From Tolypeutes matacus (lineage: Eukaryota > Chordata > Mammalia > Cingulata > Chlamyphoridae): a stretch of DNA of 64,000 nt. This document shows, piece by piece, positions 34,706 through 44,801 of this stretch (position 1 is its first letter; each line of letters starts with the position of its first letter). The notes under the pieces were generated by a model that was not told the origin of the DNA, made no database searches, and worked only from the letters and a program-made list of their open reading frames with translations. The DNA lies in NCBI GenBank assembly GCA_026826555.1, contig JAKSZT010053883.1, forward strand, positions 32,691,521 through 32,755,520, given 5' to 3'. The position numbers were made by a program, and so were the translations under genes.

Positions 34706-34827
34706 CAAGCTTCAGCAGGAATCATGCTGTGTTCATTTGTGTATTTATAGGGCTTGGCTTAGCCTGATGGTTTATTGAATGAGATAGAGTTGTTCTGTGG
34801 TGGGAACAGGAAAAGGGCTTGAGTTTT

Positions 34828-35644
34828 TTTTTTTTTTTTTTTTATCTTTTTTTTTTTTTTTCCACCTCATTGTTATAATTTATTGCATTGCAAGAATCAC
34901 CATATGTGAGCAAGAGAATACCATCAAGTCCACTCTAGTCCATAGTTCTTCCCCCAATCCAGAGGCGACTGGGATGGTGATGTCCACTCCAACTCCAAGT
35001 GAGAGAGGGCTTATATCCCATGGATATGGTGGGTGGGATGATCCTGCCTGCAGATGCAGGCCCTCTCCATTCCCTGGGATGGCCATTTCCCATCGTTGTC
35101 TCCTCACCAGGTGACTTGGATGAGTCCATTGAGCTGTAGGGTAAGAGTTGCAGCTCCACCTAGATTTCATGCACACCTGGCACATAGGTAGGCAGGAGGC
35201 TCCAGTCTCTGGACTAAGAAACTCCAGCATCACATGTAGGTTTGAATAGAAGGGACTGGTGAACCATGTGCAGGGAGGACTTATTTGAGTCTAATTCTGT
35301 CACTCTCAGGAGCACAGATTCCAAAATAGAACCCACTGATAAGGCATCAGTCTCTGGGGCTATCCCCCCTTATATAAGACCAGGGTGTCTCTGGAGCTCT
35401 CAGGAACCCCACTGAGTGGGGTGATAGGCACTTAGATGTTCTATGAGCTCCTACTGAGGTGTGCGTAAGAGTTACCTCTGGGATGACCTCCCGACTCTCT
35501 TTGAAGTCTCTTAGCCACTTGAACTCATTTGTCTTTACCGTTTCCCCCTTTTATTCAAGGTCTTTTTCCAGTTGTGTTGCCAGTTGGCACTTGGGAAAAG
35601 TTTTCAATTAGCAATAATCGTGCCTCGGATAAACCTCATTGGCT
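34828..35644 (-). mobile_element. Unidentified ~0.8-kb retroposon with poly(A) and 16-bp duplications
   Basis: Perfect duplications AAAGGGCTTGAGTTTT at 34812-34827 and 35645-35660. The minus strand has a long A tail broken by one GAT, with AATAAATTATAAC about 20 bp before it. The body has no L1, SINE, L2 or LTR similarity I recognise. Minus-strand reading stretches exist (for example 34880-35233), but no clear domain. It is either a retrocopy of a cellular RNA or a non-autonomous L1-driven family. Confidence 0.75.
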
Positions 35645-35660
35645 AAAGGGCTTGAGTTTT

Positions 35661-36137
35661 AACATTGTTAAACATTGAGTTTTAACATTGTTAGTGCATA
35701 GAGGTGAATGAAACATGTATTTTTCTGTGTTTGTGAAAGGGCAAGTCTTTTCCCCTCTCCAAGGTCTTGTTTTCTTTATCTGTAAAATGAAAGAGTTAGA
35801 CAGTCTGATCTCTAAGGTTCTTTTCATCTCTAATGTATTATTGGGAGGAACAGCTATAATCCTGGATCTGGACCATATGAGGTCCAACCTAAGTTTGCTT
35901 ACCTTTTACATTTTATTTTTAGCAGTTTCATCTACTACTGAGTCATATTATTAAGTCATATATTATTAATATTATTAAGTCATATTATTATTAATATTAT
36001 TAAGATGAATTTTTTTAAAAAGATCAATTATAAAATGGACAAACCTTTTTTTTTTTCTTTTTTCTTTTTTACACAAACTGTTGTGTGTCTCCCCTCCAGA
36101 GAGTGTTGTAACTTTGGTTTTCTTGAACCACAACACA
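35661..36137. other. Unique intronic sequence
   Basis: Includes an ATTATTAAGTCAT tandem patch near 35945-36003 (three imperfect units). No gene recognised. Confidence 0.4.
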
Positions 36138-36154
36138 GGATTTATAGATATCTT

Positions 36155-36258
36155 TTTTTTTTTTTTTTTTTTTTTAAACCAGGAGGTCCTGAGGATCGAA
36201 CCCAGGTCCTTCCATATGGGAGATGGACGCTCAACCATTTGAGCCACATCCACCCCCT
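36155..36258 (-). mobile_element. Short-type tRNA-like SINE
   Basis: T(24) tail, CCAGGAGGTCCTGAGGATCG ... GAGCCACATCCACCCCC. Perfect 17-bp duplications GGATTTATAGATATCTT at 36138-36154 and 36259-36275. Confidence 0.92.
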
Positions 36259-36456
36259 GGATTTATAGATATCTTAGTTAAATTTTGTCCTTTGAGGTTT
36301 TGTGCAGCCTTCTAGCTTTTTGAGATTGCTTTGAACTTTGATTCTTCTATTAATGCATTATCTCTGTGTCCTCCATTTGTTTTATCTTTAAATTTGTTAA
36401 GCACGTGATAGGCACTCAATAAATATTTGAATGAGTGGCCATATATCTTATATATC

Positions 36457-36555
36457 TTTTTTTTTTTTTTCTTTTTGGTACTGGGGTTGGGGGTTGAACC
36501 CCGGACCTCATGTGTGGGAAGCTGGTGCTCAACCACTGAGCCACATTGGTTCACC
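36457..36555 (-). mobile_element. Short-type tRNA-like SINE
   Basis: T tail, GGTTGAACCCCGGACC (inverted B box) and CAACCACTGAGCCACATTGG. Adjacent to a second unit at 36564. Confidence 0.8.
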
Positions 36556-36563
36556 TGAGTTGG

Positions 36564-36708
36564 TTTTTTTTTTCATTTGTTTGCTTGTTGTTTGCTTTTT
36601 TGTTTTTAGGAAGCACCAGGGACTGAACCTGGGACCTCCCATGTGGGAAGCAGGCGTTCAACTGCTTGAGCCTCAGGTGTTCAACCACTTGAGCCACATC
36701 TGTTCCCT
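36564..36708 (-). mobile_element. DAS-related SINE with duplicated head
   Basis: GGAAGCACCAGGGACTGAACC to TGTTCCCT. The head contains GTTCAACTGCTTGAGCC then GTTCAACCACTTGAGCC, a local tandem copy. ATATATCTT-like motifs before 36457 and after 36708 suggest the pair arrived in, or together at, one target. Confidence 0.75.
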
Positions 36709-36866
36709 CTAATATATCTTTGCTCAAATAACTGATTAAAGCATTAGTTGTTTAAATCAAGATGGAGTTTGTCATCTTCTTTCCTTAGCTATTTTTTTCT
36801 AGATTTGTGCAGTGTGGTAGAAAGACAACTGAACTTGGAGTCAGGAGATCTGAGCTCAAAATCCTG

Positions 36867-37004
36867 GCTCTGGGCAGTAGGTGTAGCTTTAGTAGGTTGA
36901 ATGCCTGCTTCCCATGTTCGAAGTCTCAGGTTCAATCTCTGGTGCCTCCTAAGAAAAACAAACAAACAAACAAAAAACAACAACAAAAATGAAAAACAAA
37001 ACAA
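36867..37004 (+). mobile_element. Diverged DAS-related SINE
   Basis: GGCAGTAGGTGTAGCTTTAGTAGG, TCAGGTTCAATCTCTGGTGCC and a long CAAA-rich tail. AAAATCCTG at both ends (about 36858-36866 and 37005-37013). Confidence 0.8.
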
Positions 37005-37159
37005 AAAATCCTGATTCTTCCATCTGCTACTACATGGTGTTGGACCCATTGCTTAATTCCTCTGAATTTAAAAATTACTCATCTGCATAAGAATTTGGAA
37101 AAAAAGACTAAAGTCTCTAATTTTCTGTTATTCAGGCAGTGCAGTGATCTGCCCATAGT

Positions 37160-37204
37160 TGGATGTAGTATAGTATTATGGTTGAGAGTGTGGACTTGAG
37201 TCAG
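37160..37204 (+). repeat. MIR, 5' part (split by L1)
   Basis: AGTATAGTATTATGGTTGAGAGTGTGGACTTGAG is the MIR start. It continues at 37582 after the L1 insertion. Confidence 0.75.
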
Positions 37205-37214
37205 ATTACCTGTG

Positions 37215-37571
37215 GTTTTTTTTTTTTTTAATATACTTTTTAATTTTTTTAAAAAAGATACTTAGATTACATAAATGTCATCTAAAAATATAGGGGAATA
37301 AAAGAAAAAACAAAAAACAATTACTTAAAAAAAAAAAAAAAAGTATATATATGGGATTCCCATATGCACCGCTCCCTAGCCCTCCCACATTTTCCCACAT
37401 TAACAACAACATCGTTCATTAGTGTGGTACATTCATTACAAATGATGAACACATTTTGGAGCATTGCCACTAAGTATGGATTATAGTTTACATTGTAGTT
37501 TACACAATGCACATTTTTGTAAGTTATTTTAAGATCTATAATGGCCTGTATCTGTCATTGCAATGTCATTT
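37215..37571 (-). mobile_element. L1 3' end inserted in a MIR
   Basis: T run, GGGATTCCCATATGCACC, ACATTAACAACAACATCG and GTGTGGTACATTCATTACAAATGATG. 10-bp duplications ATTACCTGTG at 37205-37214 and 37572-37581. Confidence 0.88.
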
Positions 37572-37581
37572 ATTACCTGTG

Positions 37582-37745
37582 TTTTCATCCTAGCTCTGCT
37601 CCTAATGGTTGAATGACATTAATCTACTTGGATCTCTATTTCCTCATCTGTAAAAATGGGGTTAATAATGCGTCATGGTTGTTTTAAGTTAGTTCTTAAA
37701 ACACTTCTGTACATGGTAAGCACTGTATAATTGTTATTATTATAG
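37582..37745 (+). repeat. MIR, 3' part
   Basis: GCTCTGCTCCTAATGGTTGAATGACATTAATC, TTTCCTCATCTGTAAAAATGGGG and GTAAGCACTGTATAATTG continue the MIR begun at 37160. Confidence 0.82.
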
Positions 37746-38689
37746 TTTTTTAATGAAAGATATCATGAAAGACAGTCCTTTTCCATGGACTACTAGGACA
37801 AAATACAGATGCTTGTCTTTATAGTTCGTAATTAAAAAACGTGAAAGATGCCAATGTGGAACTATGTAAATTAGTGATATAAGTCATTGTCTTACAGATT
37901 AGAAGGAAAGATTTCTGCATCAACTTTTCTATACTTAATAGTGGTTGATTTTGGCATTTTCAGGAAAGAAATTAAATATATAGCTTCAATTTTCTGTCCT
38001 ATTGTAAGAAAGGCTGTAGCTGTAAGTTTTCAGATAACTTCTAGCCCCATGTGAAAATACATGGCTTCAACTTCTTCCGTCCACTGAACCTTATAAAGAC
38101 CTGCAGGCAGTGGCCATATTTGCCTTTTTCCCACCTCATACATCTCTGGATATTTGTTGAACTGTGAAATGAGTAAAAGTTGGGCAAAAAGATGGTGAGT
38201 GGCCTGAATAATCAATCACCATACCAGCTTGTCTCCTTTGGAAAGTTAAGAGCTGACTGTTCTAATCAAACTCCTCTCCTCTCCTGTCAGTAGCGACTTC
38301 CCTTTGGAGGCCCAGGACCTCCTGGGAACCTGAAGGGAAGCGCTGTCTCCTGGCAGCTCCACTAACCTTTATCCCCAGGACTCTCTCCTAACTTTCCTCA
38401 AGCTACAGTACCTTCTAGGCTTTGCTTGGATGCCAGGGGAATGAGGAGATGGCAAGCTTTGGTTCAGCCACCTCAAACCTTACTCCATAATGATTATTTT
38501 GATTTTTAGAGACTGTGAAAGTATTTAGTATTACTAGAAGTTGCCCCACTTGTTCATTTGAGCTATGCCCTAAATCTCCAGTCTGCCATGGTCAAATGTT
38601 TTTGTTTCTTAACCTTTCTAAGAATATTCTACCTCCTTACATATAACTCCCCTACCCCAGTTCAGTTATTCTGGTTTAGGCCCTCTCAC
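37746..38689. other. Unique intronic sequence
   Basis: A GC-richer stretch lies at 38270-38450. No ATG ORF ending at a phase-1 donor found by eye. Confidence 0.4.
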
Positions 38690-38890
38690 AGGCAGCAGGG
38701 TATAACAGGATGCATAGTTTTGGAGCTGGACAGATGGGTATATAATTTTGGTCAGGTTATTTAACCTTTTTAAGTCTTAGTATTTTCATCTCTAAAATGT
38801 AAATGATAATACCTTTCTCAGAGGATTGCTGCTGGGATTAAATGAGATTTTTAAGGTTCTTAGTGAGTACCTGTGAACTAACAGTTAATT
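38690..38890 (+). repeat. MIR
   Basis: GTTTTGGAGCTGGACAGATGGG, GGTCAGGTTATTTAACC, TTTTCATCTCTAAAATG and GGATTAAATGAGA in MIR order. Confidence 0.8.
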
Positions 38891-38985
38891 TTAGTTTAGT
38901 TTATCTACTGCTTTTAAATGTGTTAGAGACTGGGGTACAAAGAGAAAAGACAGTTCCTGTTCTCAGGGAATTTAAATCTGATAAT

Positions 38986-39080
38986 TGGGAAACGGATATG
39001 GCTCAAGAGGTTCGGCATCCGTCTACCATATGGAGAGACTGGGGTTCGATCCATGGTACCTCCCGTTAAAAAAAAAAAAA
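38986..39080 (+). mobile_element. Short-type tRNA-like SINE
   Basis: GGGAAACGGATATGGCTCAAG, GGTTCGATCC B box, A tail. Perfect 12-bp duplications AAATCTGATAAT at 38974-38985 and 39081-39092. Confidence 0.92.
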
Positions 39081-39092
39081 AAATCTGATAAT

Positions 39093-40735
39093 GGAAGAGG
39101 TTACTAAATATGAATCAGCAAATGTTCATTCCTTTTCCTCCTTTCTTTCCTATTGCTGATACATTCCTTTTCTTAGGGCAAGGTCAGTTCTACAAGGACC
39201 CTTTCTTTCTAAGGTTGTCTAACAAGAGGCTAGTAAGAAAACTGAGTAGAATTTTCAAAGGATTTGGGGACATTGTTAATGGCATAGTCAAGGAGGGATA
39301 AAGTCAGCTGTGAGTCCCATTACTAGTAAGTGATAGCAGAATTATTTGCAGTTTGTAGGTGGGAAGGATGCCCTATGGGGAATGAAGGAAGATGTCTGGG
39401 GACTGAGGCAGGGCACTGGGCTTGTTTTAACTGAGTGACCTAATAGACAAGTTCATGTTTGCTTTCTTTCACTTATTACAATCTTAGGGTCTAATCTCTG
39501 GAAACTTGCTTTCCTGGATGCTGCTCCTCCCTCCCTGCCTTCAAGAACAAGATTGAAAGCAGCATTAGATTGAAGAAGTTGTTCTATTTAGGGAGCTAGA
39601 GCCAGAGGGCCAGTGATTAGGTCCTTATCTTTTGTTTTTTTTTTCTTTTTGTAGGTCCTTATCTTTGTTGGAGCCTTTTTTGAGTAGTGTGGGGCCAGGA
39701 CTATAGTGTCTGTTCTGACATAGACAGAGGCTCAGCTTTTCTCTCCCGTGGTTGGGTCAGAATTGTGAAGAAGCAATAGATGGGCTGGGCTATCTGAATA
39801 AAAAAGCCATTCATTGTGACTGTTCAGTAATTCCAGTGCCTGGCACAATTAGCCACATTTCAGAAAACAGCTTGGGCAAACAAGCAAGCAACTCTCCACT
39901 GGTGGATAAAGGGATTTCTGGCACAACTGAGTTAAATGCAGTGACTGCAAAGATAGAGTGGGAGGGTCTGGGAAGACTTGGGAATGACATTCCTGGCCTG
40001 ATAAAGGGAAAGAATGGCAAGCAAATGGTATTTTTAAAGTTGATGAAATCTGCTGTGCTAAACTACCTGGTAAGCTGCCTAGAACTGGCCTATTCTATAA
40101 AGTTGATGAAATCACTGTGGAGAGTTTATGACTCTTCTCTTTAGGCAGCTTTAAGAGTGGGAAAATGAAGCTCCATTTGGAATCTCAGAATCTGTTGGCA
40201 GTGGACAATGTGTGCTTGCTCCATGATGGTCTCTCCCGTCTTGAGACCTTTTAGTTGGTTAACATTTTATACTTACTTCTGCCTGACAAGGGGCAAACCC
40301 GAGGAGCAGGTTGTTGGGCAATGCATGCACTATTCCTGACTTGGCAGTAACCTGTTTTAGCTCAACAGCTCTCCTTCAATTGCCTGAAGATTCACCAAGT
40401 CACAAGCTTCTGCTCTGCAAATGGATGGTAACCCGAAGACCAACTACTACTTGCTCAGACTTAATATCTTGGCTGAACCTTCATATATGAAGCTTCAATC
40501 TCTATATGCTGTTGTTAGTCTGGAAACACTTTGCTGGTGTCCCTTTTGAATAGGATGCTGTTTGCCTGAAGATCTAGACCCAGTTTTTGGAAGTGCCCTA
40601 GGGAGGAGCTTCTTCTCTGACCTAAAGGGGAGGAGAAGGTCAGTAGGAAGTGGTGGGTGGAGTCACTTCTCTATACTTCTGCCTCTCTTCATCAGACAGC
40701 CCTTTGGCTGTCTGTCTCTGTTCATTTCGCAACCG
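39093..40735. other. Unique intronic sequence upstream of the second putative exon
   Basis: Includes the poly(T)-only insertion at 39633 and a 130-codon open frame at 39752-40144 with no recognised domain, which I do not call a gene. A perfect 9-bp hairpin lies at 40693-40714. Confidence 0.4.
39633..39651 (-). mobile_element. Body-less retroposon insertion: T-rich 19 bp
   Basis: TGT(10)CT(5)G lies between perfect 15-bp duplications TAGGTCCTTATCTTT at 39618-39632 and 39652-39666. No element body is present. Confidence 0.75.
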
Positions 40736-40745
40736 TTTTAAAAGG
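40736..40745 (+). promoter_or_regulatory. TATA-like box upstream of putative exon 40830-40896
   Basis: TTTTAAAAGG lies 94 bp before the ATG. A start site about 30 bp downstream (near 40766-40770) would give a leader of about 60 nt. A perfect 9-bp hairpin (40693-40714) lies just upstream. This is suggestive only; no transcript data are available. Confidence 0.3.
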
Positions 40746-40829
40746 AGCTACAGAGGGTGCGCAGGCCACTAACTGGAGGTTCCTTGCGACCCCCTCCTTT
40801 TAGGTGGGGTCAGCAGAAGCAGGGGTGTC

Positions 40830-40896
40830 ATGTGGCCCATTTACCACGATGAGCACAAGTTCAACACCCACCTGGCTTGCCGCATGTGCTGTATGG
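40830..40896 (+). CDS. MACF1: Putative alternative first (or second) coding exon of MACF1
   Basis: An ATG at 40830 opens 22 codons and ends one base into a codon at donor ATGG|GTTAGT. The leftover G joins the AT of exon 60821 to form Asp, so splicing gives ...[15 protein letters not shown] in frame. The peptide begins MWPIYHDEHKF and contains His and three Cys; no membrane segment or signal peptide is visible. An in-frame TAA at 40770 lies upstream. A TATA-like TTTTAAAAGG at 40736 fits a start near 40770. Alternatively the strong pyrimidine tract and TAG at 40802-40803 could be an acceptor, making an internal exon 40804-40896. The block is non-repetitive. The donor (T at +3) is weaker than consensus. 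The phase match has a one-in-three chance of arising by accident, so this is a good but unproven call. Confidence 0.5.
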
Positions 40897-41480
40897 GTTA
40901 GTATATGATGTTTTTCCTTGTCTGTACTGGAGGATCCCATATAACCCTTGCTCTCTTTGACTCATAGGAGTGCATGGTCTTTGAAGCCTTGCAGGCATTA
41001 CTTTGGGCTTGTTAAAATGTGCAATAGAAAAAACAGGGGTGCTCTACTTCCTGGGGAACTTCATAAGCTTGTAGTGACTGTGAGCAGTTAACAGCTTAAT
41101 CTTTGGGTGTGGGACTATTTTTTAATAGAGCCTGAATTCATGCTCATGCTCCTGTCTGTATCAGGAAACCACTTTTAAATTTGTTTCATAGTGCTGAAAG
41201 CCCAGGGTGTATTTTTAGCAGAAGTTGATTGGTTACGGAGTCCATGTCTTAGCGGACTGGAAGGGGGAGAGAGGAGTCACGGCCTAGGTTTCCTCTTTGG
41301 GGCTTATTGTTCATTCTCTTACACCTACTCGACTGTCAGCTGTGACAAAGAGAAAAACGGTCTGGGGAGAGGAACCTGAAGTAGAGTTGGGGCTAGGGTA
41401 GAGTCAAATTTGCTGTGACTTAGATTTTTGATAAGGGAGAAGACTTAATTTAAATAACTAGTTCTGTGACCTTGAGTGAC
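40897..41480. other. Unique intronic sequence
   Basis: Follows the putative exon donor. Nothing else recognised. Confidence 0.4.
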
Positions 41481-41491
41481 CCAACATTTTT

Positions 41492-41537
41492 CTTTTTTTC
41501 TTTTTTTTTTTTTCTGTGTAATATCTAGGTAATCTAA
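41492..41537 (-). mobile_element. Very short retroposon insertion
   Basis: 46 bp: interrupted T run plus about 24 nt of unknown body (CTGTGTAATATCTAGG...). 11-bp duplications CCAACATTTTT at 41481-41491 and 41538-41548. Confidence 0.6.
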
Positions 41538-41916
41538 CCAACATTTTTAGACATAGGTTTCTATGGTTCCCAAACTGTTGGGCATACAGACTGGTGCTGG
41601 GCTGACAAAAAGATTTCATCCATCCTCAGTAAAATGAAAAAGATAAGGAAAATGTAGTATGTTTTTCATAAAGCTAAGCTTATTTGAATAACTGTCCTTT
41701 ATTCTGAAATTGTCCTTCCTACCTTTTTTATGTTAAAATGTCCATTTTTTTAAAAATCAAAGAACTGTTATTAGTAGTTTTAAGATATTCTTACTTAGCA
41801 AAATGAAAAGTTGAAAAATTTATGTTAGTCTTTCTAATTTATTTTGGAAAATTTACTGGTCTGTGAAATCCAAGTTCAGGAACCATTGGATTGATAATCT
41901 AGGTCTAATATCTTTT

Positions 41917-42011
41917 TTTTTTTTTTTTTTTACCAGGAGGTCCCGGGGATCGAACCCTGGTCCTTCCATATGGGAGACGGATGCCCAACCATTTGAGCCA
42001 CGTCCGTGCCC
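41917..42011 (-). mobile_element. Short-type tRNA-like SINE
   Basis: T tail, ACCAGGAGGTCCCGGGGATC ... GAGCCACGTCCGTGCCC. Perfect 18-bp duplications CTAGGTCTAATATCTTTT at 41899-41916 and 42012-42029. Confidence 0.93.
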
Positions 42012-42029
42012 CTAGGTCTAATATCTTTT

Positions 42030-42519
42030 GATTTTATACTAAAAGTCTCTAAAACAGAACAAAATTATGACCCAAATAAGCAGATTTTCACTAAAATTGA
42101 AATCACTGGTGGTTTAATTGGAATGAGAGGGAAACTAAGAAGAAATCCAAGAGAGGGGGAGTAGCAGAGCTAGATTGTTATTCTTTCTCCTCAGCACTAA
42201 GCCAATATTGCCAAATATTTAGGTGTTTTTTGAGAAACAAGCTGGCACTATAATAGTTTGGGGTCTGAGGAGGGGCAAATCTAGTCAGTTGTTATCATAT
42301 GTTCTAGCTTGTTATCATTGAGATTTCCTCCCTGGATCCTAGAGGAAAGAATCTTCTGCATCAGAAAGTGCTTGGAGATAAACTTAACAGATAAACAAGA
42401 GGGACCTTATTTCTGAATTCAGCAGAGAAATAAAAAAACTCCAGAGTCTTTATTGAAAGTTTCAGGGCAAAAATATTATACCTTTCAGTTCATCCTACCC
42501 TGTTTAGTCCCATGGAGGC
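42030..42519. other. Unique intronic sequence
   Basis: Nothing recognised. Confidence 0.4.
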
Positions 42520-42750
42520 AGTGTGGCCAGAATGGGCTTTGGCATTAACTGTCTGCTTGGGGATCCTGCTTTACCACCCCATAGCTATACGTCATGGGCA
42601 AGTTGCTTAACATTTCTGTGCCCCAGTTTCCTCATTTGTTAATGAGGATTAAAATAGACCTTAACTCATGGAGTCATTATTAGGAATATACAGTATTAAA
42701 GCACTTAGTCCAGTGCCTCACATGTAATAAGTTAAATGCTAGCTGGTAGT
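42520..42750 (+). repeat. MIR
   Basis: TCATGGGCAAGTTGCTTAAC, CCCCAGTTTCCTCATTTG, AAAGCACTTAGTCCAGTGCC and ACATGTAATAAGTTAAATG in MIR order. Confidence 0.85.
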
Positions 42751-43006
42751 TGTGGTCGTTTATAATGTGAAATTTATATAATATTTAGTGCTGATCTTCA
42801 TCCATTCTCATTTTATAAGTTTAGACACACAAATATGTACCTGGTTTACTGGAGCAAAGACTCCTTTGTTTCACTGATTGGCGTGTCTGAGCTGCTGGGT
42901 GACTATTTCTTTTAGGAGCCTGGCATAATTGTAGCAGCAGGGCTATGTATCCATTCTGGGAAGGGAGGACAGATATGCATTGGGTTTTCTAGCACAGATG
43001 TCTTTT

Positions 43007-43086
43007 TTTTCCTCTCTCTCTTTTCTTTTTTATTATTTTTATTTTAAAAAAAGAATTTTCTTTTCCTTTTAATCATTTATTTCCTT
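43007..43086 (-). mobile_element. T-rich 80-bp insertion
   Basis: Flanked by near-perfect 16-bp repeats AGCACAGATGTCTTTT (42991-43006) and AGCAGAGATGTCTTTT (43087-43102), one mismatch. The content is degenerate T/C/A-rich sequence without a recognisable body, probably an old tail-only or heavily truncated insertion. Confidence 0.5.
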
Positions 43087-43289
43087 AGCAGAGATGTCTT
43101 TTGATGATGCAGTTAATACTTTTAGTTAGTATGCTTAAATTTGTACTTTTTAAAAGACTACCTAGGTGATTTTGATATTACCACAGCCTGGTATTTGGGA
43201 ACCATTGACCTAGTCTAAATTCCTTATTTTATAGATGAAACTCAGGCTCAAAGAGAGGAAATAAGTGCCATGTGAAGGTAAGAACTGTA

Positions 43290-43400
43290 GGCTAGAGTTA
43301 AGGAAATCCAAGTTATAGACCTGGTTCTGCTCCTAACTGTGTGACCTTGATTAAGTTCTTTCATCTCTCTGGGCCTTGATTTCATCTTTAAGATGACTTT
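43290..43400 (+). repeat. MIR fragment
   Basis: CCTGGTTCTGCTCCTAACTGTGTGACCTTG and TCTCTGGGCCTTGATTTCATC. Confidence 0.78.
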
Positions 43401-43514
43401 TGAAGACTCTTAAAACTCTTTGTTTTTCTGTATCTATGAAATATTTAATTCTGAATGTATCCTCTAATACCCTAGAGACTACTGTGCTTTTCTCCCTCTA
43501 AATAAGACTCTCCC

Positions 43515-44035
43515 TCTGTAACCGTTAGGGAAATGATGTAATTATGAATTTCAAAAATATAATTGGATCATGCTTGTAAACTGATCTGTTAATCTGGGCA
43601 TGATTAGGTTAGGATTAGGGTGTTGAGCCCCACCCCTTGGTGGGTGGGGAATTGAATATTAAAGGCAAGGCAAAGGACAGTTGAGTTAGTCTTTTGAGAA
43701 GCAGTTTTGATGTTGGAAAGAAGGCCCCAGGGGAAGAAAAGCAAGCCGTTCGCCTAATCATCTACAGCTGACCTTGTGGAGGAACCAGGAGCTAAGCCTG
43801 GAGAGAAACGCAGCCCCGGGAAGAGAGGAACCCCAGAAGCCTGAACCCTGGCAAACGCCAGCAGCTGTCTTGCTCTAACACGTGGCAATGGACTGTGGTG
43901 AGAGAAGAAACTTAATGCTTTATGGCCTGGTATCTGTGGATGTCTACCCCAAATAAATACCCTTTATAAAGACCAACCCATTTTTGGTATTTTACATTAG
44001 CACCCCTTTGGCTGACTAATACACCCTCTATCTCT
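43515..44035 (+). mobile_element. LTR-type repeat (related to family B)
   Basis: TGTAACCGTTAGGGAAATGATGTAATTATGAATTTC start, GAGCCCCACCCCTTGGTGGG, AATAAATACCC near the end (43952) and CTTTGGCTGACTAATACA at the close. AATAAA about 70 bp before the end fits an LTR R-U5. Family name not known to me. Confidence 0.55.
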
Positions 44036-44395
44036 GTGACTTTTCCTTTGCTTATTTCTTTATCTAACTTCTGTTTTGTATTCTCTGTTTCCCAATAGTG
44101 CAAAGAATTATCATTAATAAAGCTCAGGATTTCCTAAGAAATAAGTTAAAATTTTAGTTTTTGCATTGATGTTTTTAGAGTTATCACCTCCCCAAATCTC
44201 CCAAATCTCAATCCTCTTTGTGACTTTCTCAGTCTGTATTGACCCTTGGTGATAGCTGCCTTCTAGGAATCCCTATTATAGTTATATAGTGTTACAGTTT
44301 TCACCTCCACTCTTCCCACTTGATAGGACTATATTGTGTTGCTTTCTATTAATATCATAGGAGGCTGTAAAGTATTGTGATTAAAAGTCTAGGAG

Positions 44396-44788
44396 AGGGG
44401 AATTGGATGTGACTCAAGTGATTGGGCTCCCGTCTACCATATAGGAGGTCCAGGGTTCAATTCCTGGGGCCTTCTGGTGAAAAGCAAACTGGCCTGTGTG
44501 GCGAGCTGTTCCGTGTGGCAAGCTGGCCCGAGCAGCGAGTTGGCCCATGTGGAGTGCTGGTGCAGCAAGATGACGCAACAAAAAGAGGCACGGAAAAGAG
44601 ACAATGAGAGATGCAGCACATCAGGGAGCTGAGGTGATGCAAGAGATTGAGCAGCCTCTCTCCACTCCACAGGATTGGTTCCCAGTGCCGACTAAAGAGA
44701 AGACAAGTAGACACAGAAGAAGAAGAAGAACAACAACAAAAACAACGAGGAGGGGGAGAAATAAATAAATAAATATTAAAAAAAAAAA
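44396..44788 (+). mobile_element. Dimeric DAS-related SINE, first of two at one target
   Basis: GGGAATTGGATGTGACTCAAG, repeated GGC(G/A)AGCTG(T/G) spacer units and a second unit near 44622 (GGGAGCTGAGGTGATGCAAG). Duplications AAAAGTCTAGGAG at 44383-44395 and 44789-44801. Confidence 0.9.
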
Positions 44789-44801
44789 AAAAGTCTAGGA
44801 G

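Noticed and set aside
39752..40144. 130-codon open frame, the longest outside repeats apart from L1/SINE frames
   Set aside because: No recognised domain, no splice-site logic, and low-complexity of signal typical of chance; no MACF1 phase match.
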